Part shown: positions 37,828-46,209 of the stretch, piece by piece
How positions within the stretch are numbered: the first letter of the stretch is position 1
How the letters are laid out: each line of letters begins with the position of its first letter
Source of the DNA: Ideonella sp. A 288
Lineage (GTDB): Bacteria; Pseudomonadota; Gammaproteobacteria; Burkholderiales; Burkholderiaceae_C
Reading direction: 5' to 3'
Assembly (NCBI RefSeq): GCF_002198735.1
Contig: NZ_MWLO01000134.1
Location: 51,565-115,564 of the forward strand
DNA length: 64,000 nt
Position numbers and translations under genes: made by a program
The notes under the pieces: generated by a model
Told to the model about the DNA's origin: nothing
Database searches by the model: none
What the model saw: only the letters and a program-made list of their open reading frames with translations

Positions 37828-38949
37828 CTATTCGATGGCCGTGGCCAGTTCGAGGATGGGCACGTACATCAGCACGACGATGGCGCCGATGACCAGGCCG
37901 ATGACCAGCATCAGCAGCGGCTCAAACAGGCGCGTCGCCCAGTCGATGCGGCGCGAGACCTCCATCTCGAGCAAGGCCCCGATGCGCTGGAACTGCTGCG
38001 CCAGCGTGCCGCTGCGCTGGCCCACCTCCACCAGGCGCAGCACCAGGTGGTCGTCGATGCCTTCGGCGGCGAGCGCACCCGCCACGTCCTGGCCCGAGGT
38101 GAGCCGCGCCACCACGCCGCGCATGCGGTCGCGGTCGGGGCCGTCCAGCACGTCGGTGGCCAGTTCGATCGACCGCACCGCCGTCAGCCCGCCGCGCAGC
38201 AGCAGCGACGCACTGGTGAAGAAGCGCGCCAGGTGGTACTCGCGCACCGTGCGGCCCCAGGCCGGCAGCCGTGCCAGCGACCGGCCGAGCAGGCGGCGGC
38301 CGGCGGCCGTGCCGAAGGTCAGCGCCGGCAGCGCCGCCAGTGCCACCAGCACGACCACGGTGACCGCGCGGCCGCGGTGCAAGGCGGACGACAGTTCCAG
38401 CAGCCAGCGGCTGGCCGGCGAGATGTGCACACCGCTGTGCAGCACCATCTCGGCGAAGCGCGGCACCACGTACACGAGCAGGAAGCCGATCACCAGCAGG
38501 CCCACCGACACCACCACCGCCGGGTACAGGGCCGAGCCGAGCACGCGCCGCCGCATGGCCTGCTGGGCGCGCAGGTCGGCGCTGTAGCGGGTGAGGCTTT
38601 CGCCGAGGTTGGACGTGCGCTCGGCGCTCTGCACCAGGGCCACGATCACGTCGCCGAACACGTCGCGCCGCTGGGCCAGGGCGGCCGACAGGCTCAGGCC
38701 TTCGCGCAACGCCCGGTCGAGTTCTCCCACCATCGCCGCCATCGCCGGCGATGCCGCGCGCTGGCCCAGCGTGCGCAGCGCATCGAGCACCGGCAGGCCG
38801 GCCTCGAGCAGGGCCGCCAGGCTTTCGGCGAACAGCGCCGTGTCGATGCGGGCACTTCGGCCGGACGAGGAAGGCGATGCCAGGGCGACGGCGACGGGGC
38901 CGAGTTCGCCGTGGTCGTCGATCGACGGGTGCGGGGCGGGGCGGCTCAT
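37828..38949 (-). CDS. gspF: Type II secretion/type IV pilus inner-membrane platform protein
   Basis: 373 residues with two GspF domains. The first cytoplasmic domain begins RIDTALFAESLAALLEAGLP, a membrane helix VVVSVGLLVIGFLLVYVVPRF follows, the second domain contains LARFFTSASLLLRGGLTAV and VGQRSGTLAQQF, and the protein ends in a membrane helix (LLMLVIGLVIGAIVVLMYVPILEL). ATG at 38949 overlaps the gspG stop (ATGA), ahead of gspE. Confidence 0.93.
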   Translation of the reverse strand: MSRPAPHPSIDDHGELGPVAVALASPSSSGRSARIDTALFAESLAALLEAGLPVLDALRTLGQRAASPAMAAMVGELDRALREGLSLSAALAQRRDVFGDVIVALVQSAERTSNLGESLTRYSADLRAQQAMRRRVLGSALYPAVVVSVGLLVIGFLLVYVVPRFAEMVLHSGVHISPASRWLLELSSALHRGRAVTVVVLVALAALPALTFGTAAGRRLLGRSLARLPAWGRTVREYHLARFFTSASLLLRGGLTAVRSIELATDVLDGPDRDRMRGVVARLTSGQDVAGALAAEGIDDHLVLRLVEVGQRSGTLAQQFQRIGALLEMEVSRRIDWATRLFEPLLMLVIGLVIGAIVVLMYVPILELATAIE

Positions 38950-39461
38950 CGCGCGGCGAGGTCGGCGTCGTCGCCCTGGCCGCCTTCGAGGCCGTCGGCG
39001 CCCAGGCTGCGGACCTCGAACGCCGGGGCGCCGTTGCCCGGACGCTGGTAGCGGTAGGGCCGGCCCCAGGGGTCCGGCGGCACCGGTCGGGTCAGGTAGG
39101 GGCCACGCCACCCGCGCACGCCGTCCGGCCGCTGGGACAGCGCGGCCAGGCCATGTCCCGGGTCAGGGTAGTGCCCGGTGTCGAACCGGTACTGGTCGAG
39201 CGCCTTGGCGATGAGTTCGATCTGGGCCTGGGCCGCCTGGCGCACGGAGCGCGACTGCCGCTCGATGAAGCGGGGCGCAACGATTCCGGCCAGCAACCCC
39301 AGGATGACGAACACGATCAACAACTCGAACAAGGTAAATCCGCGAACCGCCGCGGGGTGCGTGCCGGCCCGTGGCGCCCGGCCGAGATGGAACGCTGCGC
39401 CGGTGGCAACAGTCCGGCACCCTGCATCGCGCGCTTGTCGCCAGCCTGGCCGTGTGCTCAT
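38946..39461 (-). CDS. gspG: Major pseudopilin GspG
   Basis: 171 residues. The prepilin core is RG|FTLFELLIVFVILGLLAGIVAPRF with Glu5, then the GspG body (ALDQYRFDTGHYPDPGHGLAAL, PPDPWGRPYRYQRPG) and the calcium-loop ending SLGADGLEGGQGDDADL, diagnostic of GspG. The leader before the cleavage site is about 41 residues, far longer than usual, and no internal start codon would shorten it; ATG at 39461 has GGAAG upstream. First gene of the 11-gene operon; the gap 39462-39693 to the divergent tRNA-Leu shows no gene and must hold the operon promoter, which I could not pin down. Confidence 0.92.
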   Translation of the reverse strand: MSTRPGWRQARDAGCRTVATGAAFHLGRAPRAGTHPAAVRGFTLFELLIVFVILGLLAGIVAPRFIERQSRSVRQAAQAQIELIAKALDQYRFDTGHYPDPGHGLAALSQRPDGVRGWRGPYLTRPVPPDPWGRPYRYQRPGNGAPAFEVRSLGADGLEGGQGDDADLAAR

Positions 39462-39693
39462 GCCCTCACTTCCGTGGCGCCCCGAACTTCAGCAACGCAG
39501 ACGATACGGCAGCGTGCGCTGCGGTTTGCCCCCTCAGGTGGAGGACCCGCGCGAGGCCGTGAAAGGCTCGTGTGCGGAATGTCACCAATTGATTCACGAC
39601 AAGGTTGGCGGCGCGTCGGACCCCATCGGCCGCCCGCGCTCACCGGCGGGACGAAGGGCCATGGATCAGGACGCGCGCCCATAATGCGGCGGC

Positions 39694-39785
39694 GCCCGGA
39701 TGGCGAAATCGGCAGACGCAGCGGACTTAAAATCCGCCGCCACTCGGAAGAGGGCATGCGGGTTCGAGCCCCGCTCCGGGCACCA
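39694..39785 (+). tRNA. tRNA-Leu (UAA)
   Basis: 92 bases. Acceptor stem GCCCGGA pairs with TCCGGGC (39775-39781), then A and CCA. The anticodon arm GCGGACTTAAAATCCGC gives UAA; a long variable arm marks a class II tRNA. Confidence 0.97.
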
Positions 39786-39797
39786 GGCGACACGGCC

Positions 39798-39829
39798 CGA
39801 TGGTTCGATGGCCCGATGGCCCGATGGCC
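39798..39829. repeat. Four tandem copies of an 8-bp unit
   Basis: CGATGGTT followed by three copies of CGATGGCC, immediately after tRNA-Leu(UAA). A short simple repeat without an obvious role. Confidence 0.7.
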
Positions 39830-39938
39830 CTGTAGCTGCTGCAGGCTCCGATCGCTGCCACCCCGGTGGCATGCCCCCATCCACCCCCAGGGGCAACGTA
39901 GAATCGCACGATCGTTCTTTTTTCGTGCGGCGGGGTGT

Positions 39939-39986
39939 TCGACCTGCAGGGTCGACACTAGAATCGTCGGTTAACGTAAACGTCAA
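39939..39986 (+). promoter_or_regulatory. etfBA control region with LiuR-like palindrome
   Basis: TTAACGTAAACGTCAA (39971-39986) is a 16-base inverted repeat (TTaACGT...ACGTcAA) of the kind recalled for the MerR-family regulator LiuR, which controls branched-chain amino acid and acyl-CoA catabolism and etf genes in proteobacteria. Just upstream is a second inverted repeat TCGACC/GGTCGA (39939-39955 area) and a TAGAAT -10-like box at 39959-39964. The site lies 25 bases before etfB. Regulator identity is inferred. Confidence 0.6.
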
Positions 39987-40011
39987 TTCAAACACCCAGG
40001 AGCAAGTCCCC

Positions 40012-40761
40012 ATGAAGGTTCTGGTGCCCGTGAAACGGGTCGTCGACTACAACGTCAAGGTGCGCGTCAAGAGCGACGGCACGGGCGTTGACATTGCCAA
40101 CGTCAAGATGAGCATGAACCCCTTCGACGAGATCGCGATCGAAGAGGCGGTGCGACTGAAAGAGAAGGGCGTGGTCACCGAGGTGATCGCGGTGTCGTGC
40201 GGCGTCACCCAGTGCCAGGAGACCTTGCGCACGGCGATGGCCATCGGCGCGGACCGGGCGATCCTGGTCGAGTGCGCCGATGAGTTGCAGCCGCTGGCCG
40301 TGGCCAAGCTGCTCAACGCCCTGGTGAAGAAGGAACAGCCTGGCCTGGTCATCCTGGGCAAGCAGGCCATCGACGACGACTGCAACCAGACCGGGCAGAT
40401 GCTGGCCGCGCTGGCCGGGTTGCCGCAGGCCACCTTCGCCAGCAAGGTGGAGATCGCCGACGGGCGTGCGCGAATCACCCGCGAAGTCGACGGCGGCTCC
40501 GAGACGCTGAGCTTGAGCCTGCCCGCGGTCATCACCACCGACCTGCGGCTGAACGAGCCGCGCTACGTGACGCTGCCCAACATCATGAAGGCCAAGAAGA
40601 AGCCGCTCGAGGTGGTCAAGCCGGCCGACCTGGGCGTGGACGTGGCCCCGCGCATCAAGACGCTGAAGGTCAGCGAGCCGCCCAAGCGCGGCGCTGGCGT
40701 CAAGGTGCCCGATGTCGCCACCCTGGTGGCCAAGCTCAAGAACGAAGCCAAGGTGATCTGA
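40012..40761 (+). CDS. etfB: Electron transfer flavoprotein subunit beta
   Basis: 249 residues. Begins [19 protein letters not shown] and contains [17 protein letters not shown] and the ETF-beta signature region [20 protein letters not shown]. With EtfA it carries electrons from acyl-CoA and other flavin dehydrogenases to ETF-quinone oxidoreductase; the beta subunit binds AMP and contacts the dehydrogenases. ATG at 40012 is chosen because the frame upstream runs into the tRNA-Leu gene. etfA follows by one base, and an acyl-CoA dehydrogenase lies downstream. Confidence 0.97.
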   Translation: MKVLVPVKRVVDYNVKVRVKSDGTGVDIANVKMSMNPFDEIAIEEAVRLKEKGVVTEVIAVSCGVTQCQETLRTAMAIGADRAILVECADELQPLAVAKLLNALVKKEQPGLVILGKQAIDDDCNQTGQMLAALAGLPQATFASKVEIADGRARITREVDGGSETLSLSLPAVITTDLRLNEPRYVTLPNIMKAKKKPLEVVKPADLGVDVAPRIKTLKVSEPPKRGAGVKVPDVATLVAKLKNEAKVI

Positions 40762-40762
40762 C

Positions 40763-41695
40763 ATGACCACGCTCGTCATTGCCGAACACGACAACGCCAC
40801 CGTCAAGGGCGGCACCCTCAACACCGTCACCGCTGCGCTGCAGTGTGGCGGCGACGTGCACGTGCTCATCGCCGGCCACAACGCCGGCGCCGCCGCTCAG
40901 GCGGCCGCGCAGATCGCTGGCGTGGCCAAGGTGCTGCATGCCGAGGCCCCCGGCTTCGAGCACGGCCTGGCCGAGAACGTCGCGGCGCAGGTGGTGGCCG
41001 TCGCCCCGGGCTACAGCCACCTGCTGTTCCCGGCCACGGCCAGCGGCAAGAACATCGCCCCGCGCGTGGCCGCACTGCTGGACGTGGCGCAGATCAGCGA
41101 CGCCACCAAGGTGATCGCAGCGGATACGTTCGAGCGCCCGATCTACGCTGGCAACGCGATTGCCACGGTGCAGAGCCTGGACGCGACCAAGGTCGTCACC
41201 GTGCGCACCACCGGCTTCGACCCGGCGGCGGCCAGCGGCGGCAGCGCAGCCGTGGAAACAATCTCTGCCACGCCCGACACCGGCAGCACGGTGTTCCAGG
41301 GCAGCGAGATCGCCAAGAGCGACCGGCCGGAGCTGACCGCGGCCAAGATCATCGTCTCGGGCGGCCGGGCGATGGGCAGCAGCGAGAAGTTCAACGAGGT
41401 GCTCGAGCCGCTGGCCGACAAGCTGGGGGCCGCACTCGGGGCCAGCCGCGCGGCGGTCGACGCGGGCTACGCGCCCAACGACTGGCAGGTGGGGCAGACG
41501 GGCAAGATCGTGGCGCCGCAGCTGTACATCGCGGCCGGCATCTCGGGGGCGATCCAGCACCTGGCCGGCATGAAGGACAGCAAGGTCATCGTGGCCATCA
41601 ACAAGGACCCCGAGGCGCCGATCTTCAGCGTCGCGGACTACGGCCTCGAGGCGGATCTGTTCGTGGCCGTGCCGGAGTTGGTGAAAAGCCTCTGA
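40763..41695 (+). CDS. etfA: Electron transfer flavoprotein subunit alpha
   Basis: 310 residues. The C-terminal FAD domain is clear: [15 protein letters not shown], then the signature [21 protein letters not shown] and [16 protein letters not shown], ending in [14 protein letters not shown]. Forms the FAD-carrying half of the ETF heterodimer. It starts two bases past the etfB stop and is followed by a hairpin and the 32-33 bp repeat array before the acyl-CoA dehydrogenase gene. Confidence 0.97.
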   Translation: MTTLVIAEHDNATVKGGTLNTVTAALQCGGDVHVLIAGHNAGAAAQAAAQIAGVAKVLHAEAPGFEHGLAENVAAQVVAVAPGYSHLLFPATASGKNIAPRVAALLDVAQISDATKVIAADTFERPIYAGNAIATVQSLDATKVVTVRTTGFDPAAASGGSAAVETISATPDTGSTVFQGSEIAKSDRPELTAAKIIVSGGRAMGSSEKFNEVLEPLADKLGAALGASRAAVDAGYAPNDWQVGQTGKIVAPQLYIAAGISGAIQHLAGMKDSKVIVAINKDPEAPIFSVADYGLEADLFVAVPELVKSL

Positions 41696-41714
41696 CCGCA
41701 GCGCCACGAGATTG

Positions 41715-41739
41715 AAGGCGTCGACCTCGGCGCCTTTGC
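41715..41739 (+). terminator. Weak terminator-like hairpin after etfA
   Basis: AAGGCG (41715-41720) pairs with CGCCTT (41731-41736), followed by TTG. Short stem and few T residues, so partial termination at best. Confidence 0.45.
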
Positions 41740-41750
41740 GATTCGAGACA

Positions 41751-41904
41751 GGTGCCGTGACCGGCGCCTGTGCTCACCGAAGGGCACCGTGACCGGCGCC
41801 TGTGCATCCCGAACGGTGCCGTGACTGGCGCCTGTGCGAACCCGAAGGGCGCCGTGACCGGCGCCTGTGCGAACCTGAAGGGCGCCGTGAACGGCGCCCT
41901 TGTG
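41751..41904. repeat. Array of five 32-33 bp hairpin repeats ahead of the acyl-CoA dehydrogenase gene
   Basis: Units start at 41751, 41783, 41815, 41848 and 41881 (the last partial). The consensus start is GGYGCCGTGACCGGCGCC followed by TGTGC and a variable CCGAA segment. Each unit contains GGYGCC...GGCGCC, able to form a hairpin; the last copy (GGGCGCCGTGAACGGCGCCC) is a perfect stem ending 23 bases before the start codon. Periods are 32, 32, 33 and 33, with few mismatches. There are no unique spacers, so this is not CRISPR. Confidence 0.9.
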
Positions 41905-41921
41905 CCATCCGGAGATCGACC

Positions 41922-43712
41922 ATGAGCTATCGCGCCCCCGTCCAGGACATGCTGTTCGTGATGAAGGAACTGGCCGGCATCGACGCCGTGGCCGCGTTGC
42001 CCGGCAACGAAGACGCTGGCTACGACACCGCCGCGGCCGTGCTCGAGGAATGCGCCAAGCTCAACGAGGGCGTGATCGCGCCGCTCAACATCGACGGGGA
42101 CCGCAACCCGTCGTCGTTTGCCGGCGGCGTGGTGACCACGACCCCGGGGTTCAAGGAAGCCTTCCGCCAGTACGCCGAGGGCGGCTGGCAGGGTCTGCAC
42201 CACCCGACCGAGTTCGGCGGCCAGGGCCTGCCCAAGCTGATCCACTCGGCCTGCGTCGAGATGGCCAACGGCGCCAACGTCAGCTTTGCGCTGTGTCCGC
42301 TGCTGACCGACGGCGCCATCGAGGCCTTGCTCACCGCCGGCAGCGATGCGCAGAAGGCGCTGTTCATCCCGCGCCTGATCGACGGACGCTGGACCGGCAC
42401 AATGAACCTCACCGAGCCGCAGGCGGGCTCCGACCTGTCGATGGTGCGCACGCGGGCCGAGCCGCAGCCCGACGGCACCTACAAGCTGTTCGGCACCAAG
42501 ATCTTCATCACCTACGGTGAGCACGACATGGCCGAGAACATCGTCCACCTCGTGCTGGCGCGGGTGGTCGGCGCGCCCGAGGGCGTGAAGGGCATCTCGC
42601 TGTTCATCGTTCCGAAGTTCATGGTCGATGCCGAAGGCCGGCTGGGCGCCCGCAACGACGTGCACTGCGTGTCCATCGAGCACAAGATGGGCATCAAGGC
42701 CAGCCCCACCGCGGTGCTGCAGTTCGGCGACCACGGCGGTGCGGTGGGCCAGCTCATCGGCCAGGAGAACCGTGGCCTCGAGTACATGTTCGTGATGATG
42801 AACGCCGCCCGCTATGGCGTGGGCATGCAGGGCATCGGCGTGGCCGAGCGGGCCTACCAGAAGGCCGTGCAGTACGCCCGCGACCGCGTGCAGAGCCGGC
42901 CGGTCGATGGCTCGCTGCCCGCCGCGGCGGCGATCATCCACCACCCCGACGTGCGCCGCATGCTGATGACCATGCGCGCGCTCACCGAGGGCTGCCGCGC
43001 CATGGCGCTGGTGGCCGCGGCGGCCTACGACGCGTCGCACGCGCACCCCGACGCATCGGTGCGCAAGCAGAACCAGTCCTTCTACGAGTTCCTGGTGCCG
43101 CTGATCAAGGGCTACTCCACCGAGATGAGCCTGGACGTGGCCTCGCTGGGCGTGCAGGTGCACGGTGGCATGGGCTACATCGAGGAGACGGGTGCGGCGC
43201 AGTACCTGCGCGACGCCAAGATCCTGACGATCTACGAAGGCACCACCGCGATCCAGGCCAACGACCTGGTCGGCCGCAAGACCTCGCGCGATGGCGGCGC
43301 CGTGGCGCGCGCGATCGCCGGCCAGATGGAGGCCACCGAGCAGGCCCTGGTCGCGCGCGGCAGCGAGGCATGCAAGGCCATGCGCCTGCGCCTGGCCGCC
43401 GGTCGCCAGGCGCTGCTGGACGTGGTCGACTTCGTCTGCGACCAGTCGCGCGCCAGCCCCAATGCCGTCTATGCCGGCAGCGTGCCCTACCTGATGCTGG
43501 CGGGCAACGTGGTGGCGGGCTGGCAGATGGCCCGGGCGCTGATCGTGGCCGAGGAGCAGCTGGCGGCCGGGCACGACGCCGACTTCATGCGCGCCAAGAT
43601 CGTCACCGCGCGCTTCTACGCCGACCATGTGCTGAGCAAGGCACCCGGCCTGCGCGACAGCATCGTGGTGGGCGCAGACAGCGTCACCGCGATGCCGCTC
43701 GACGCGTTCTGA
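41922..43712 (+). CDS. Acyl-CoA dehydrogenase, large (DmdC-like) subfamily
   Basis: 596-residue FAD enzyme oxidising an acyl-CoA to the enoyl-CoA and passing electrons to ETF. The middle FAD-binding part contains MNLTEPQAGSDLSMVRTRA, and the signatures QVHGGMGYIEETGAAQYLRD and KILTIYEGTTAIQANDLVGRK are intact, the latter with the catalytic Glu. The length near 600, with an extra N- and C-terminal domain, places it with the DmdC/methylthioacryl-CoA-type dehydrogenases rather than the 380-residue mitochondrial type; the substrate is unknown. ATG at 41922 follows GGAG; reading further upstream would translate the hairpin repeats, which is unlikely. Confidence 0.93.
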   Translation: MSYRAPVQDMLFVMKELAGIDAVAALPGNEDAGYDTAAAVLEECAKLNEGVIAPLNIDGDRNPSSFAGGVVTTTPGFKEAFRQYAEGGWQGLHHPTEFGGQGLPKLIHSACVEMANGANVSFALCPLLTDGAIEALLTAGSDAQKALFIPRLIDGRWTGTMNLTEPQAGSDLSMVRTRAEPQPDGTYKLFGTKIFITYGEHDMAENIVHLVLARVVGAPEGVKGISLFIVPKFMVDAEGRLGARNDVHCVSIEHKMGIKASPTAVLQFGDHGGAVGQLIGQENRGLEYMFVMMNAARYGVGMQGIGVAERAYQKAVQYARDRVQSRPVDGSLPAAAAIIHHPDVRRMLMTMRALTEGCRAMALVAAAAYDASHAHPDASVRKQNQSFYEFLVPLIKGYSTEMSLDVASLGVQVHGGMGYIEETGAAQYLRDAKILTIYEGTTAIQANDLVGRKTSRDGGAVARAIAGQMEATEQALVARGSEACKAMRLRLAAGRQALLDVVDFVCDQSRASPNAVYAGSVPYLMLAGNVVAGWQMARALIVAEEQLAAGHDADFMRAKIVTARFYADHVLSKAPGLRDSIVVGADSVTAMPLDAF

Positions 43713-43814
43713 CCGGCAGCGTCGGGCCGACCGTCCCTGTCCCCCGCGTGATAGTGGCCGCGGCGGCACCCGCCGCACACTGGCCGCCACCGTTCAACCG
43801 CCCTGGAGTTGCCT

Positions 43815-44777
43815 GTGCCCCTGCCCGCCGTGCTGTCCAAGCTGCCGCTGCCGATCATCGGTTCGCCGCTGTTCATCATCAGCAACCCCAAGCTCGTGAT
43901 CGAGCAGTGCAAGGCCGGCGTCGTCGGCTCGATGCCGTCGCTGAATGCACGGCCGGCCTCGCAGCTGGACGAGTGGCTGGCCGAGATCACCGAGACGCTG
44001 GCGGCCTGGAACCGCGACCACCCCGAGCAGCCGGCGGCGCCGTTCGCGATCAACCAGATCGTGCACAAGACGAACGACCGGCTCGAGCACGACATGCAGG
44101 TGTGCGCCAAGTACAAGGTGCCCATCGTCATCAGCAGCCTGGGCGCGCGCACCGACATCAACGAGGCGGTGCACAGCTGGGGCGGCGTGGTGCTGCACGA
44201 CATCATCACCAACGCCTTCGCGCACAAGGCCATCGAGAAGGGCGCCGACGGCCTGATCGCCGTGGCCTCGGGCGCGGGCGGCCATGCCGGTACGCGCAGC
44301 CCGTTTGCGCTGGTGCAGGAGATCCGCGAATGGTTCGACGGCCCGCTGGCGCTGTCGGGCAGCATCGCCACCGGTGGCGCGGTGCTGGCCGCCCAGGCCA
44401 TGGGCGCTGATTTCGCCTACATCGGTTCGGCCTTCATCGCCACCGACGAGGCCCGCGCGGCCGATGACTACAAGCAGATGATCGTGGCCTCGAGCAGCGA
44501 CGACATCGTCTACAGCAACCTGTTCACCGGCGTGCATGGCAACTACCTGCGCGGCTCGATCGTCAAGGCCGGGCTCGACCCTGACAACCTGCCGGTCAGC
44601 GACGCCAGCAAGATGAGCTTCGGCGGTGGCGAGGGCTCGAAGAAGGCCTGGAAGGACATCTGGGGCTGCGGCCAGGGCATCGGTGCCGTCGACCAGGTGA
44701 TGCCGGCGGGCCAGCTCATCGCGCGCCTGAAGCGCGAGTACGACGAGGCCCGCCAGCGCGTCTGCGCCGGCCGCTGA
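43815..44777 (+). CDS. Nitronate monooxygenase-like flavoprotein
   Basis: 320-residue TIM barrel of the NPD/nitronate monooxygenase family, FMN-dependent. Visible blocks are LPIIGSPLFIISNPKLVIE at the N-terminus, the FMN/active-site region DGLIAVASGAGGHAGT, and GSIATGGAVLAAQAMGADFAYIGSAFIA for phosphate binding. GTG at 43815 is chosen because GGAG lies six bases upstream. Family members oxidise alkyl nitronates, but many act as enoyl reductase-like or unknown enzymes; next to an acyl-CoA dehydrogenase a role in acyl-CoA or nitro-compound metabolism is possible. An amidohydrolase gene starts four bases after its stop. Confidence 0.88.
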   Translation: MPLPAVLSKLPLPIIGSPLFIISNPKLVIEQCKAGVVGSMPSLNARPASQLDEWLAEITETLAAWNRDHPEQPAAPFAINQIVHKTNDRLEHDMQVCAKYKVPIVISSLGARTDINEAVHSWGGVVLHDIITNAFAHKAIEKGADGLIAVASGAGGHAGTRSPFALVQEIREWFDGPLALSGSIATGGAVLAAQAMGADFAYIGSAFIATDEARAADDYKQMIVASSSDDIVYSNLFTGVHGNYLRGSIVKAGLDPDNLPVSDASKMSFGGGEGSKKAWKDIWGCGQGIGAVDQVMPAGQLIARLKREYDEARQRVCAGR

Positions 44778-44781
44778 CGCC

Positions 44782-46029
44782 ATGGGTGCGCCGATGCGGC
44801 GGCGGGCGATCGTCAACGCCCGCCCCTTCGACAGTGCGCGGGGCGTGGTGGGCGCAGCGTCGACGATCGTCATCGATGGCGATCGCATCGCGGCCGTCAC
44901 GGCCGAACCCGTCACGGTCGGCGATGCCGAGTGCATCGACGCCGGGGGCCGGGTGGTGCTGCCGGGCCTCATCGACGCCCATGTGCACGTGATCGCCTCG
45001 TCGCACGACCTGGTGTCGCTGGCGCTGCAGACGCCGTCGCTGGTGGTGGCCGAGAGCAGCCGCATCCTGCGCGACATGCTGCACCGCGGCTTCACCACGG
45101 TGCGCGACGCCGCGGGGGCTGATTTCGGCCTGCAGGAGGCCGTGCAGCGCGGCCTGTTCGAAGGCCCGCGCCTGTTCATCGCCGGGTTCCCGATCTCGCA
45201 GACCGGCGGCCATGCCGACATGCGGCCCAAGGGTGTGCGCACGCGCGAGATGTTCTGCTCCTGTGCCGGGCTGGGCCTGATCGGCGCCATCGCCGACGGC
45301 GTGGGCGAGGTGCGGCGCGCGGTGCGCGAGCAGGTTCGCAACGGTGCCAACCAGATCAAGATCATGGCCGGCGGCGGCATCTCGAGCCCGACCGACCCGC
45401 TCGAGGGCACGCAGTTCTCGCTCGACGAACTGCGCGCCGCCTGCGAAGAGGCCGAGTCCGCCAACCTGTACGCGATGGCGCACGCCTACTCGCCGCGGGC
45501 TGTCACCCGCGCGGTGCAGAGTGGCGTGCGTTCGATCGAGCATGGCAACCTGATCGACGAGGCCACGGCCCGCGTCATGAAGGCCCACGGCGCCTACCTG
45601 GTGCCCACGCTGTCCACCTACGCCGCATTGGCCGACGAAGGGCAGCGGCTGGGCTGGTCGGCCGCCATGCTCGACAAGCTCGACCGCGTGGCCGCGCGCG
45701 GCATCGAGTCGGTGCGCATCGCGATGGCCGAGGGCGTGCCGGTGGTCTTCGGCACCGACCTGCTCGGCCACATGCACCACCGGCAGAACGGCGAGTTCGA
45801 CCTGCGCCTGCAGGCGATGACGCCGGTGCAGGCGCTGCAGGGGGCCACCATCGAGGCGGCGCGCCTGATGCGCCAGCAAGGGCAGATCGGCGAACTGGTG
45901 CCGGGCGCCTGGGCCGACCTGCTGGTGGTCGACGGCGACCCGACGGCCGAGCTGTCGATGCTGACGCGGCCCGACACCGGCATCCGCCTGCTCATGCAGG
46001 CCGGGCGCACGGTGCGCAGCAGCCTGTAG
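44782..46029 (+). CDS. Amidohydrolase family metal-dependent hydrolase
   Basis: 415 residues of the imidazolonepropionase/prolidase-like amidohydrolase type. Metal and catalytic motifs: GLIDAHVHV near residue 67, a Lys in QIKIMAGGGISS, MAHAYSPRAV, SIEHGNLID and FGTDLLG. The C-terminal GELVPGAWADLLVVDGDP is the usual urease-like ending. Likely hydrolyses a cyclic amide or dipeptide in the cytoplasm; the substrate is not readable. ATG at 44782 or 44794. It closes the etf/dehydrogenase side; the following gene is convergent and encodes a peptide-type binding protein. Confidence 0.9.
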   Translation: MGAPMRRRAIVNARPFDSARGVVGAASTIVIDGDRIAAVTAEPVTVGDAECIDAGGRVVLPGLIDAHVHVIASSHDLVSLALQTPSLVVAESSRILRDMLHRGFTTVRDAAGADFGLQEAVQRGLFEGPRLFIAGFPISQTGGHADMRPKGVRTREMFCSCAGLGLIGAIADGVGEVRRAVREQVRNGANQIKIMAGGGISSPTDPLEGTQFSLDELRAACEEAESANLYAMAHAYSPRAVTRAVQSGVRSIEHGNLIDEATARVMKAHGAYLVPTLSTYAALADEGQRLGWSAAMLDKLDRVAARGIESVRIAMAEGVPVVFGTDLLGHMHHRQNGEFDLRLQAMTPVQALQGATIEAARLMRQQGQIGELVPGAWADLLVVDGDPTAELSMLTRPDTGIRLLMQAGRTVRSSL

Positions 46030-46044
46030 CACCGGCCTGACGTG

Positions 46045-46115
46045 AAACACCCACGCTCACGTCGCTCGCGGCCCCCCGAGGGGGCGCTGATGACCGTCGG
46101 ACCGGCCGGGCGGTA
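46045..46115. repeat. REP-like extragenic element candidate
   Basis: The stretch with CACGCTCACGTCGCTCGCGG then CCCCCCGAGGGGGCGCTGATG resembles the short extragenic palindromic elements I recall as widespread in Burkholderiales genomes. Only one copy is in this window, so the call depends on recall. Confidence 0.4.
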
Positions 46116-46126
46116 CTGAAACGAAC

Positions 46127-46185
46127 GCGGGCCCCGAAGGGCCCGCTCACCGTGTCGCCGGCACCCCGGCCGCACAGCGGCCGGG
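46127..46185. terminator. Paired hairpins between convergent genes
   Basis: GCGGGCCC-CGAA-GGGCCCGC (46127-46146) is a perfect 8-bp stem with a CGAA tetraloop, and CCCGGCCGC-ACA-GCGGCCGGG (46165-46185) a perfect 9-bp stem. They lie between the convergent amidohydrolase and binding-protein genes and probably end both transcripts; neither has a T tract. Confidence 0.6.
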
Positions 46186-46209
46186 CTCAGCGGATTGCCG
46201 TGGCTGCGG

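Noticed and set aside
27173..39785. Genomic island bounded by tRNA genes carrying the secretion operon
   Set aside because: tRNA genes do flank it, but there is no integrase, transposase, direct repeat of a tRNA end or visible composition change, so horizontal transfer is not supported by what can be seen.
39700..40011. Longer N-terminus for etfB
   Set aside because: The upstream frame overlaps tRNA-Leu(UAA) and the promoter region; ATG at 40012 matches the family start.
41751..41904. CRISPR array
   Set aside because: Units are directly adjacent with no unique spacers, contain internal palindromes, and no cas genes are present.
41802..41921. 40-residue N-terminal extension of the acyl-CoA dehydrogenase
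   Set aside because: It would be translated from the hairpin repeats and yields repetitive Arg/Glu peptide unlike any family member; ATG at 41922 has a GGAG site.
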